The notes beneath the pieces were generated by a model. That model was not told where the DNA came from. It ran no database searches and saw only the letters and a program-made list of their open reading frames with translations. The position numbers were made by a program, and so were the translations under genes. From Oscarella lobularis (lineage: Eukaryota; Porifera; Homoscleromorpha; Homosclerophorida; Oscarellidae): a stretch of 64,000 nucleotides of DNA. The DNA is taken from NCBI RefSeq assembly GCF_947507565.1, contig NC_089176.1:2852001-2916000 (forward strand). The letters are read 5' to 3'. Of this stretch, positions 11,465 to 23,012 are shown one piece after another (the stretch's first letter is position 1; every line of letters begins with the position of its first letter).

Positions 11465-14400
11465 TTATTTCGTTGAACTTCTTGGGCGAGAAATTCCATT
11501 CTTAAAAAGAAACTCAGGGACAGAATCTATACTAGATTCATTTGAATCGATTGAGATCTCCCTAATAGGCACAGACCATCGTGTCTGAGAGGAACCATCT
11601 GTTTTCCGAAAGTTGTCGTCATCGTCGTCGTCATCGTCACTAGCTTCAGCTATACGACTCTGAGAAAAACTCATCCAGTTTATACTCTGCGTAAAATCAG
11701 TTGTTGGTTCCGCTGACGGCGTCGGCAAATCGACGCTTGAGACCGTCGCCGTCTGATCCAGCGTAACGGACAACGGAAACCGACACCTTCCTGGGTCAGG
11801 AAACGGAAACTTGGCCGAGTAGTAGCAGGCTCTTACTAGACACCGATAGCGACAGCAGAACTGATTGTAAAACAGCGAGAACTCGTTCGCTTTAGGGACT
11901 ACAGTCGATCCAGCGGAAACGTTCAATACCGGAGAATACATTTCGTCCCAAGCCGTCTGACCAAAAACGCTTCGCAGACGCTCTTCAAAACGAGACGCTT
12001 TATCCTCTATTCCAGCGACTCTCGCCGCGATGCAACCGTACACCAACAATTCGACGTAGACACCGTCGGTACAGTTAAGCGCGTCCGCTACATCCGCCGC
12101 TATCTCGAACTTTTCGAGTGCGGGAACGAACTGCCTTTGGTTATACTGCAGCTTTCCCAAAGTGAAACCAATGAAAAAACGTATGAAACCGGACGAGACG
12201 GCCAGCGCCTTCTCCATGTGACGAACACCCGCTTCCTTTTCACCGGTCAAGTACAATAAGGCTCCCTCTGTGTAGCTCACCAAAAACGACGCGACGATTT
12301 CGACCTTGAGTCTCTCCTGTATCCGTATGACTTCATTCAAGTGAGTCATAGCGGATTTGTACTGTCCAGACAGAGCCTTCAATTCGGCGATGCTCATCTC
12401 CATTTCAACAGCGTACGGATGAATTCCGCGAACGAGGCTCAGCAGCTTCGATCGACGAAAGACTGAATCGTCTTGACTACGTTGACGAGAGGTCGAATAG
12501 TCTTGACTACTGCGCTGCCCTAGCCGTCGTTTACAGATGCGTCGAGCCTTATCGTAGTAGTCCAACGCCTTCGGGTGAAAATTCAAATGCGCGTACGTGG
12601 CGCCCAACGCCTGCAGTACGGACACGCGACACTCGTTATCCAACTCCGGTTTTTGATCATGAAGTTCTTTCGCCTTCTGAAGATTCACGAGCGCGACGAC
12701 GAGATTGCCCTTCGATCGATGAGCGTTTCCCAGCGTGGCGTAGCACGACGCCAAGGCGAGCGTGTGCCCGTCCTTCGCACTATCCTTGAAAACTCTTTTC
12801 GGCTCGTCCAATTCTTCGATTGCGTCGTCGGCGCGTCCTAGGCGAACGTAGACATCGGCCAATAGGATGTGAAGTCGAGCTTTCACAGTCGCCTGCTCTC
12901 TTCCGACGGCGAGATCAATGCACTTTTTATACAAAGTAATTAATTCGTCGTAGGTCAGTCGAAATTTCAGAAAGTAATTCAGACGAAGTATGGTGTCCAT
13001 ATAGGATTCATGTAAGACACCCGGTACGGGAGAGCAGACGAACACGCTCTTGTAGTTGTGCTTATCAACGTCGTACTTGTTCAGCGCTTGTTCGGCGCAT
13101 TTGAAAAACTGACAACTCAATTGCTTCAACCTCTCGACGTAGTGCATGTAGTATCGAGTTTTCATTTTCCGATAGAGGTCAGCATATCGAGTCTTAGCCA
13201 AGTGACTTAGATACGATCTGAGTAGAGGATTCAGTTGGAATCGGTCTCCGTCCAATCGCTGCAGAAGACTTCGATCAGCCATAAAACTGACTATTCTCTC
13301 TTTGCCGAGAACCGCCTCGGCAGCGCTCTCGCTAAAGTCGCCCGGAAAGACGGCAAGACCCGTTGCTATGGCAATTCTCTCGTCGTCGTCGTCGTCGTCG
13401 CCGCCTAGAGCGCGCTGCAAGCAATCCCAAAACAGATAATCGACTCGATCTCGCTGCGCTACGGGCTTCGTGAGAAGCTGCTCGAGCGCGAGCCAAACCG
13501 AATTTTTCTTTTTCATCATGGCGATTTTTCGAACGAGTTTCATCGCCGACGTCGCGTTCGAATTGACGAGCTCGACGAAATGATCGAGAAGCATGGGATG
13601 ACCGCACGAATATTTCGCTAGACTATCGGCTTGACTCGCGCGAATTTCCGACCGAATCTGCCGCTCGAGAAATTGCGCCGCGTCGCTCGCCTCGAGCGGA
13701 CCGACGTCGAAAACGACGTCGTCGAATCGATTCTGATAGAGTCGCGTTCGCGACGTCACGAGAATTTTGAGAATTATTCGTCGCGCTTGGAGCGCGTCGA
13801 CGAGAAAGTCGACGAATTCGCTCGTTTTCGTCTCGATTAGTCGATCGCATCCGTCGAGTATGAGCGCGACTCGTTCGCCGTCGCGAGACGCTTTGACCAG
13901 AGCGCGTTGCGGAGAAACCGACGAGGGATCGAGGCCGAGAGCGTCGACGATTCGTTCGCCGAGCGCATGCGCCGATTCGCAATCGGTCGCGTCTCCGTAG
14001 ACGACGCGCCAATTGCGATCGTACGCCTTGTGGCCGAATGCCTTGGCGACGACGCTCTTTCCGATGCCGGGAAGACCGTAGAGAAAAGCGAGAGGAGCCG
14101 AATAGGCGGCGTTTCTCGCGCCCGCGACTCGCATTCCTCGCGTTTTCGTCTCGAGCCATTCGATCAAATCGAACGAGATTCGATTGCGATCGCAGAGCGT
14201 AGGAAGGAGTGGCACGTTGCTGCGATCCATGCTGAGCGAGCGTTGTCGAAATTCCGGTTCAGCATCTAGATAAACAAATAGGAAGGTCATGCGTCATCTT
14301 CCCCCACCCCCCACGAAAAACAAACCTGTCAGTTGACTTATGAGGTGTCCGCACAGCGCTTCGAAACGCTTCGAACCGGTCGCATCATCGTCGATTTCGA

Positions 14401-14857
14401 GCGAACGAAGCGTAGCGATGAACGGCATCGTCGCCTTGAAGGGTTTCGCGTCGACGCGACCGATAAGTACGGGGCGGATAAATTCCTTCTCCTCGCTTCG
14501 CTGCCGATCGAGCAGCGAATCCAACTCGAGCCGATGATCGAACGAACGAAGCGACTCGTTCGAAACGAGAACGACGGCGAGACGCGCGACGGCGAGATGC
14601 GTTTGAATCGACGCGATCGTCGACTGTCCCCAGTCGATCGATTCCTCGCCGTAGAATACCCTGATGCCCGGGTGATCTTTTTTCAGGGCGTGGTAGAGAT
14701 CGGACGCCGCCTGCGCGTCCGCGCGCCCGTGGCATATGTAAACGTCGGTCTCGGTCTGCGACGAGCCGCCTCCGACGATTTCGCCCAAGCCCGAATCGGT
14801 GGACAAAATGCTGGTCGTTCGGTGAGATTCTCGCGTGTCGTCTCTCCTCTCGTCCAT
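11465..14857 (-). CDS. TIR / NB-ARC-type STAND ATPase / TPR protein 2 (about 1110 aa)
   Basis: Exons 14857-14326 and 14265-11465 join in phase 1 across a 60-bp GT-AG intron at a position equivalent to the second intron of its paralogue. The TIR domain spans about 37-170, with ETDVYICHGR, IDWGQST and a DHRLELDSL segment placing a candidate catalytic Glu at 111. The ATPase has P-loop GLPGIGKS (241-248), Walker B VALILDGCDRL, sensor strand KILVTSRT and GHPMLLDHF. TPR-like helices follow (for example LASCYATLGNAHRSKGNL). The C-terminus has the FCCR..CL motif, then an Asp-rich run and a Ser-rich end. The N-terminal 36 residues are disordered. It is 167 bp upstream of protein 1 in the same orientation, indicating tandem duplication. 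Ligand and output are unknown. Confidence 0.88.
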
Positions 14858-15057
14858 CGAGAAGCTCTAAACCTGCTGCACTGTGGAGCAAAACTGACGC
14901 GTAGTCCGGGAACGTCGCTCTTTTAATAGTTCACATCCAGACGCCGCGGGGGGCTTATTCAACTGAAAGTGGGTACAGTAGTACTTTTAGCTAATGTGTA
15001 CCAGAACTGAAAGTAGTTAAGTCAGGATACACACAGATACGCGTACAGCGCGCCTTT

Positions 15058-16524
15058 CTACTTCTCCGCCACTCGCTTGCATTCTGCGATAAGTTTTGCA
15101 ACTGTATGAATCTTTTTCTGACTGCCGTCCAGTATAGCTGTCCCGATCAAAAGAATGCGGTTCTCTGCAGACGTGTTGCCTTTGACGTCAGCAACGGGAG
15201 CCGCCCCAATGACTCTATGGAGCAATTATCCAGTCATCGTCTCTCTGTTTTGTTTGTTCATACCTTCGAAGTATTTCGCAAGCGAGAAATCCCAATGTTT
15301 CCTCCATGAATCGTGGTATCTCTTCCGGCTTTGTGGATGCATTAGACGTGTATTCATCCCAAGTCAGCTCCACGGCTTGCAGCATCAGTTGAAGATATTC
15401 GGAATTAAGATGCTCCTTTGTACAGTGAGCCAAATAAGAGATGACATAATGCGCCAACAGAAGACCGAGATCAAACGCCGGTGGCCCAACAAAAGCAAAC
15501 TCACAATCGATTACCTATATAAATAGATAATAATTTCAGACGGGTTCTAAAGACTGTGCCTTTGCTGATGCCTCCTTGACCATGATAGAACCCGAGTGGA
15601 GATCACCGTGACACAGGCACGTTTTCTCTTCAGCAAATTTCCTCCGGAGCTCCTTGATCGCACTCTGCATCGTCTCGTTTTGTCGAATAGCGTCGACGAG
15701 GTCCTTGTGAGCCGGATTGCATAAATTCGTTTCGTCTTCTGCAATGTACGGCTTGGTGAATATGTAGTCTTTTGTCAGCTGAACCATAACAGGATTTCTA
15801 CAAACAAAAGAAAACATCCTCATGCATGATCCTTATGTCCAATTACACACATCCTTTACTCGAAGTCTTTGAGCAGCATTGCCTGATCGCTCTCGGATAA
15901 ATCCGCCAATAAAGTTGCACAGTGAATGTGAGCTGCAAACTTGGCAACGCAACGAACAGCTTCCAAATTGACCTTGCTTTCCATCAGATCATAACGCATA
16001 ATGCGATGACCTTTCAAATCCTCCATAACAACTAAAAGGAAAAAAGAAAAGGTGACGACGTCACTAGATGCATTAGCGTACCAGATGATTTGATCTTGTC
16101 GTAGTAGTAGGGTTGAGGACACGAGCCAGGTTGAATCGCATGAAATCGTTCCAAGCATCTGTATTCGAACTCGAGTCGATCTTGTGTCAGAGAATACGAG
16201 GGACCGAGACACTATGACGCAGAACAATTTAATTAATTACCGGTAATAAGGAAATCGCAGGCCACGCCCTCGCTCTGTTTTTGCAGTTTTAGGAGTCAAT
16301 GCAGTTCAAGAGACCCGTACGCGTGCCTAGACACGTTTTCGTACTCGGATATACGTCGGTGCGTGCTTCACAATGACGCTCGTCGCTTCGGTGGACAAAC
16401 GGTACACGAAATTGAGATTTCCGTCTCCGATTTCTTCGAACGATACGTCCGAAGTCGACGGGACAAGCTTGCCGGCTCGAGGCGCTGCTGTACTAAGCAG
16501 TTCTAACAGTTGAGACTTCTCCAT
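15058..16524 (-). CDS. mtnK: 5-methylthioribose kinase, about six to seven exons
   Basis: It phosphorylates 5-methylthioribose at C1 in the methionine salvage pathway. The start MEKSQLLELL leads to GDGNLNFVYRLS (nucleotide loop) and VIVKHAPTYIR with the ATP-binding Lys. An exon near 16190-16085 gives DRLEFEYRCLERFHAIQPG. Next come VVMEDLKGHRIMRYDLM, then LCHGDLHSGSIMV (catalytic HGDLH) and VIDCEFAFVGPPAFDLG (metal-binding DxE), the hallmark motifs of the MTR kinase branch of the aminoglycoside phosphotransferase fold. The last exon ends VAKLIAECKRVAEK at 15058. Short spliceosomal introns show it is a eukaryotic gene. Most animals use MTA phosphorylase instead, so its presence is unusual. Exon borders are approximate. 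Confidence 0.88.
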
Positions 16525-16658
16525 GAAAACACGTGACGAGCACCAAGGTATTAATTAATCCGCATTTCTAAGCGCTGCGCATCGCGTGAGGTTTTAATTT
16601 GCAGTGTTGGATAAACGTCAACACAATAAATAATTAACAGACTACTAAATGAACAATG

Positions 16659-18790
16659 CTAGTTTTTTCGCCAAGGTCCGGCTGATGAACTCGCATCTGC
16701 CGTAGCAACTTTGCCAGGTAGAGATGGAAACTCGCTCAGATATCCCACTTTTTTCTTGGATACCCACTTCCCATTAGCGACCGGTTTCCTCGCATCTTGT
16801 TCCACTCGCATCAACTCGGCGCGTTTCTTTGGATCCGGCAGCGTGTCTACGAGCCCCTTGAATATGGAATGAAATGTCTCCATGCCAATCAGATGGCAAC
16901 ATTTGACGTAATAGTCGTCAGCCGACAGCTCCCCCTGCAAGAACGATCCTGACCACAATTTGAGCGTCTTCATCTTATCCTCGTCGTTTTGCAGCACGCG
17001 AAACAACGTGTCCTTGGTAACGACGCCTTTGTCATCACTCTTTTCAGTGGAAGATGGTGGTGCGGACCGAAAACCTGGCGGTGGGAGTACCTTTCTCACA
17101 GGCTTTTCTATTCCAGGTGGTGGTGCTGAAGGACGAAGGCTTGGATAGTCTCTATCATTTACAACGGGAACAGGACGCCACGAACTATAAAATCCAACTC
17201 CAAACGCAGCAGCTGCAGCAGCCTTTTCAACATTTGCACCAAGAGCGGGAAAGTCTTTGCCACTCAAATCAGTCTTAACACTAACATTTTCCTTCACTTT
17301 TTCATCATGAAATCCATTAAGCAATGGAGCAGCTGAAGCTTTTTTACCTGTCAACAATTTAGCACTAGTCTCATTTTCATCATGAAATCCGTTTGGCAAT
17401 GCAGTGTCAGAAAAAGAAGGAGCATCGGGCTTCTTATCCAAAGGTGGAACGTTTTTGGCAGTGGACGGCTTAGCCTTAGCTTTCCCGTTTTTCATCTCAC
17501 CACTGCTTTCAACAAAAGGCATTTCCTCTCCTCTTTCTTTTGTCTTTAATTGAATCTTCATGCCACTTTCTTCCTTCAAAATCCTCTTCACTTCCTTTAG
17601 CTCGTGCTTCCGTTCCTGCCTCGCTTCCTCCCTCACCTCCCTATCAATCTTTTTCTTCATTGCCACTTTGGTACCCCTCTTCTGATTTCCTTTCTCCTTT
17701 CCTCTGCTCGCCGATCTCTCCTCTTTCGCAAACTCCCTCCGCCGCAACGTCGTCTCCCCCGCCTCCTCCGCTTCCTCGTCCTCTAGACTAAAAGCGGACG
17801 TTCCAGTCCCACGGCGATCATTAAAACTGACTTCGACAGGCAAAATCCTCATAATGCGAGCCTCCTTTCCCCCTTTGACGTGCTCCCTCGCCACGTGCGC
17901 CTTAAGCTGCATCTCATTGCGAAAAACGCTCGCGAACGGCTCCCTCGCGCACGTCCCGACCTCGCAGACGTAATGCGCCTCCTTGCAGTGCCGTCTCAAC
18001 TCGACGAAATCCTTATAGTAATCCTGCCCGCCGTCCTTCTCGCAAATATAGCAGAAGAAGTGATCCCTGCGCAAGTGCGTCAACAAATCGTCGTCGTCGA
18101 AATAACGCCGATCGCAGAAACGGCACAGCGGATGACCCGTATGCGACGAAGCGTCCGGACCGTCGCCGCCGCCGCCGCGACGATTGTGTCGCGCGAGTTC
18201 GTCGCGCGTGTACGAGACTCGTTCGCTGGTGAAGAGGGTCAAGTGCTTCTCGCACAATAGACAGTAGCGACGATCGTGTTCGGTGCGCACGTGACGTTTG
18301 AGTTGGGCGAACGTCGGCGCTTGATGATCGCACTTCGGACAGGGATGATCGAGAAGATGATGGCACGCGTTGCGAATGTCGTCGCTTTGCGGATAGGCGT
18401 CGCCGAGACGGGGATCGCGTTGAAACGGTGCGACGACGAAGGAGTCGTAGTCGCGAATTTTTCGCGTGAGAACGGGCTAGAGACGAAACTATTTCGGTTT
18501 TCGTCGAAGGCAGGCGTGTTTTCTCTCACTTTCGGTAGTTCTTGACGACAGACGGGGCAGTTGTCGTCGTCGACGAGAATTCGGAGACGGACGAAGCATC
18601 GGTGGCAGAAGGGGTGATTGCACGGGCCCACGGCGAAGAAGGGCGACTCGTCGCAACACAGACCACACGTCATTTCCTTTACGGGCGATTTTGGACTTTC
18701 TGGGTCTTTCGGATTAGAAGGCATTCTTTTAACGCCGCGAAATAGGTTCGGACGATGCTTGTGCGTCTTTTTATTCGCTGAGAAAGCCAT
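16659..18790 (-). CDS. ZNF598: ZNF598/Hel2-type E3 ubiquitin ligase
   Basis: A ribosome collision sensor that ubiquitinates small-subunit proteins in ribosome quality control. Exons are 18790-18530 and 18476-16659, with a 53-bp GT-AG intron in phase 0. The RING finger is in exon 1: MTCGLCCDESPFFAVGPCNH, CHRC and CPVC. Exon 2 opens with PVLTRKIRDYDSFVVAPF, then C2H2-like zinc fingers (CPKCDHQAPTF..LKRHVRTEH, CLLCEKHL, LCRFCDRRYFDDDDLLTHLR, FFCYICE). A long Lys/Glu-rich linker follows and then a C-terminal block with FRVLQNDEDKMKTLKLWSGS. Order and spacing follow human ZNF598. The first ATG of the RING frame is used as start. Confidence 0.92.
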
Positions 18791-19027
18791 TCTTCTGTGT
18801 TGTCTAGTATCCCTGGTTGCACATGCGCGGATTGCTGGGTGAACGCGCAATCGGATGACGTAGACTTTTTAAAAATAGGTACACCTCACGTGAAGTAGCT
18901 GGAAATACTCAACAAGGAAGCGAACTTTGGAAAAAAAATCTCTAAGCTCTCTTCGTGGTGAGGCCGTGGTCAAAGTAGTGCAGCTTCTGAGGACTATTCA
19001 TTTACACTATATAATCTTACCTATTTG

Positions 19028-22000
19028 CTAAGATTTCTGAGCTAATAATTCGTTGATTTGGGTCCTGTACATAGTTTTGACGTCCTCCAAGTCAAGACGC
19101 AGTTCTTCCACTTGCTCCTCCTTTTCACCGTACATTTGCAGGACAGCGTTGTGCCGCTGTTCCAAGTCCTGGTATTTTGAAGCTATTTCGTCCAGCGAAC
19201 TGACTCGTTCGGCCAATTCGTCGTTTTTGGTCGTCAAGGCGACCAATTCTTCGCCCATGCTTCTTTTCGTTTTCTCCAATCTGACCATTTCGCTCTGGTG
19301 AAAGTTTTTTTTCACGAAGCGGCTGCAACGCAATAAAAATCGTGTCTCACCTGAAGGCTGTGCACTTCTCCCTCCTTTTGTTTCACCAGCGCCTGGAGAT
19401 TCTCGACGACAGCCTGCAGAGCGGGCGATGACGATCCTCCTATCGCTGACGATGATCCCAGCGGACGACTTCCGTCCGTGTCATCGTCCCAATGCAGCGA
19501 CCGTTCCAAAATTTCTCCCTTAATAATCAACAACAATTAAAAGAAGCAATATCATTCGCTATTTTTTCTCGAACCTGGCTCGGGAGACGCAAATACTTCA
19601 CGCTGGCTGGCGACGGCGACGAAGGAGTGCTCGGGGTGCTCTGCTGTCGACTCATCAGTACTTCCTGTAAAAGAAAAACAAAGAAACGTCCCAACTGTGC
19701 TTTACGTAGTAGACCAAACTACTATATATTTACAAATCCCATTTTTACCTGTTGCTGTGATACAGTGAGGAGTTTATGCTGCAAAGCAGCTGTCTTTCCC
19801 TTCTCTTGGTCCACTTGTTGTTCCAGCAAAATCTACCCACACACAAACCTATTATCAAAGCCTTAATAAGACACGTAGTCAAATCCACCTTCTCTCGTCG
19901 CAAGTCGTCCAATAGTCGAACTTGCTCTCCTTGAAGCGTGTCGCATCGAGCCTTCTCTTTTGCCGCGCGTTCGTCCGATAGTTCGCAGCGCGCCTGGAGC
20001 ACCTCGACTTGGGCGGCAAGTCTCGACTTTTCCTGTCGATTCGACGCCAATTGGGAATCGGACGACTGCAGTCGCGCTTGAAGTTCGAGAATTCTTTCGT
20101 TCGCTTGACGCTCCTTTTCGGAAATCGTCACCATTTTCGAATTTAAATCGCCTTGAGAGATGAACGACCGGTAATGACTCAAAAATCAAATTCTCGTTTA
20201 TTACTTACTCAATCTGTCCGTTAAATTCTTCTCCACCTTCTCCCAAGTCGTCGCTTGAGATTTGTGCGCGTTTTGAAGATTCTCAATCTGACGCAGCAGA
20301 GGAGTGGTAGCTGAGAAAGAACACGTCATTATGTCCACAGACAGCTGCGGCAACAAGAGCAAACACCTAGCGAAACGCTTTGCGATAGTTCCTGATTTCT
20401 TGACTCGCCTTCTTGCAACCGCTAAAGGAGCCAATATATCTACCATTGCATGAATAGCATCTGCCTCACACCTGCTGCAAGTCGGATATTTCCTGACGAA
20501 AATTCTCCTCTCTTCGCGCCGCCTGTTGCTCGGCTCTTCGAATGCCGTGTTGAAGGTCTTCTATCTGGAGGAGCCACGTCGCTATAGCGAAAACAGGCTA
20601 TAAACGTCGTATTTCTGACCTGCGCAAACAGAGCCTCTTCTCGACGCTGCGACTGAATTCTCTGCTGATCCAAAGCAATCTTGAGCTCCTCTCTCGCCTG
20701 CACTTCGGCGGCGAGAGCCGCTTTCTGTACCCAACAGGACGTGCTAAAAGGAATTCGATCTCATTGAACTAGCAACCTGCGCTGTGCTCTCATTGACGGC
20801 TTGCGCTTTTCTCAGCTCCGCCAACTCTCTATATACGTTTCTTTTAGATCAGAATTTTCTCCTTTTATCGTCTCGCTTACTTGTATGTTGTATCGAGATT
20901 CATTTGAAGTCCGCGAAATTTCTCCGTTGTGTCCTCGTGATTTGACTATTTTTGAGAAATGATAGTTATCTCTCTATTTTGACTCGTCACCACCAACCCT
21001 CAATGACACCAATTCGGAATTCTGTCGCTCGCACATCTCGTTCAACTTCGCTACAGCGTCTAAGAAGAGAATGCTACAACAATTCTTCCTCTCTGTCTCT
21101 CCTTGCCTTGATATTTGATCTCGTCTTCAGTCTTCTTTGCCAAATTCTCTTCGAGAAGCTTCACTTCCTGTTGGAGTCTCTCCATGTCATTACTGTATTG
21201 AAAACGTAAAATTAGCCAGCGCGGTAAATGTTCACATAATAAATTGACTTTTGACTCTCGACCAGTTGCTGATTTTGTTTATCCTTCGCCCTTAGCTTCT
21301 TGATCACCGTAGAATTTTGAAGCTGCTGTTTTGAAAGATTTTCCCCTGAACAGAAATAGTCAAAGCGAAGAAACAAATGAAAACTGAATCTCTCACCTTC
21401 TTTCATCAGCCCATCAATCTGTTCCGTCTTTTCCTTTAAGAGAACGCCAAGCGACGTCACCTCGCTCTCATATTTCTCCTTCGCGTCTCGTTCCTGTTCC
21501 TGGAGGAGTTTTCTCAGCTGATCGCGGTCCTTGCAACGAATTTGTCAGTGCACACGCACTCACACAAAAAAGAATTGAATTTTTTATCTACCTGAACAGC
21601 TGCTTTGAATTTTCGCTCGGTTGCACTGACGCGATCAGTGAATTCCTTAGTGAGCTGGTCGATGTCAGTGTTGTCCGATGCTCTCACTTCTTCCAGTTGA
21701 GCCAGTTGACTAGACGCAGAATCATCAACATAGAGAATTGAACAGACGACTGTCTTCTAACTTTCTCAGTATGGAGTTTGCCTCTTGCAAATCGACGTTT
21801 TCCTTCCTGGCGGAAAAGAGCTGATTCTCTCGAATCCCGACCAGCTCGCGTAGCTCATCCAATTCCTAGGAAACATACTATAAATCAGTCTAATATACTA
21901 CCGCGGTTATTGGTACCTTAGCCTGTGGAGGATCAGGCCGCGGTGAATCGATCTCCGCTTCGTCCACCTAAAAGAAGCCACTTCTATATCTATACGCTCA

Positions 22001-22868
22001 AAAATGGTTTCACATTTATTGAAACCTTGTCAGTTATAGTCTGCATTGGATCAGACGTCAATATCTCTTCTTTCACCTGAACAGAGAGTTCTTCATCTTC
22101 TTCTTCTTCTTTTTCATCTTCTCCAGCTCTTTCATTCAAACTGCTTTCCTCCCCATCCTCGACCTCTTTCTCTTTATTCTCATCTTTAATTTCCATTGGA
22201 TGAATTCCTTCGATTTCAGAGGAGGCAGACGTCACCGAAACCTCCTCCTCCCCCCTCTCCTCCTCCTCCTCCTTTTTAACAGGTAACAGAACGGCGTCGC
22301 TCTCTACACTCTCAATTGCACGCTCGTCATCCGTCTTCATCGTTATGACGTCATCACCGTCTTTCCGGATCTCCACTTCCGTTTTTTCGGCAGCGACGTC
22401 GACTTTTTTCTCTACTTGCGTCTCCACTCGCTTTTCGACTGACGTTCGAGAACCGACGCGTTTTCGAGGTGACGACGCTCGTTTCGACGACATTTCGTCG
22501 CCTGCTTCCGCTGCTGGCGTAGGCAACGATTTCGGCTCGTCGGCAAAGAGGGAATCCCACGAGAAATCGGAGCTCTCTTTTTTTGGAGTCGTAGATTTCT
22601 CGGATTTCTTCTTTCCCGGTCGACGAGTCGGAGACGAGGCGATTTTAGACGGTGGAGAGGTGACAGCGACCTTTTCTCTGGTGCTGCTTGCTGTCGTTGA
22701 GACTTCTTCTTTCTTGTTATCGTCTTTTCGTTGCTTTTTGTCGCGAATGGCCATTTTTGCTGCGTTTTCCTCCTCTTGTATGTCGAGAACTTTGTCGATG
22801 TGCTTCTGCGCCTCGTTGAAGGCTGATAGCGCAAAGCTCTTCAGTCCCGATCCGTCGAACCAGCTCAT
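19028..22868 (-). CDS. TMF1: TMF1 (TATA element modulatory factor / ARA160), Golgi coiled-coil protein
   Basis: A golgin-like coiled-coil tether at the Golgi that binds Rab6. The first exon starts MSWFDGSGLKSFALSAFNEA followed by QKHIDKVLDIQEEE, matching the human MSWFNASQLSSFAKQAL start. It continues into a long acidic and basic disordered region. Downstream exons are coiled coil: GENLSKQQLQNSTVIKKLRA, TPLLRQIENLQNAHKSQATT and WEKVEKNLTDRL are close to the vertebrate protein. The last exon carries the TMF Rab-binding end, LRLDLEDVKTMYRTQINELL, stopping at 19028. About fifteen or more exons separated by 50-90 bp introns. Its start is 144 bp from the divergent LUC7L start. Inner exon borders were not individually checked. 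Confidence 0.92.
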
Positions 22869-22896
22869 TTCGCCGTCGCCACATCAAAGGAACTAC

Positions 22897-22928
22897 GTGC
22901 GCAAAACCTACGCGTAGGTTTTGCGCAC
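22897..22928. promoter_or_regulatory. Perfect 32-bp palindrome in the TMF1-LUC7L divergent promoter
   Basis: Bases 22897-22912 (GTGCGCAAAACCTACG) are followed directly by their exact reverse complement, 22913-22928, with no spacer. It sits in the 144 bp between the two divergent start codons. The symmetry and position suggest a binding site for a dimeric transcription factor or a paired initiator; this is inference. Chance perfect palindromes of this length are very improbable. Confidence 0.75.
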
Positions 22929-23012
22929 AGGTGTCTTCGCTCAATTTTATAACGCACGTTAATTTTGCTCGCAAACGTCTCCGATTCTCGTTTTCACCGT
23001 CGCTTATCCGCC

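Noticed and set aside
7878-14857. TIR-STAND genes as bacterial contamination
   Set aside because: Both have canonical short spliceosomal introns with matching phases and lie between clear animal genes.
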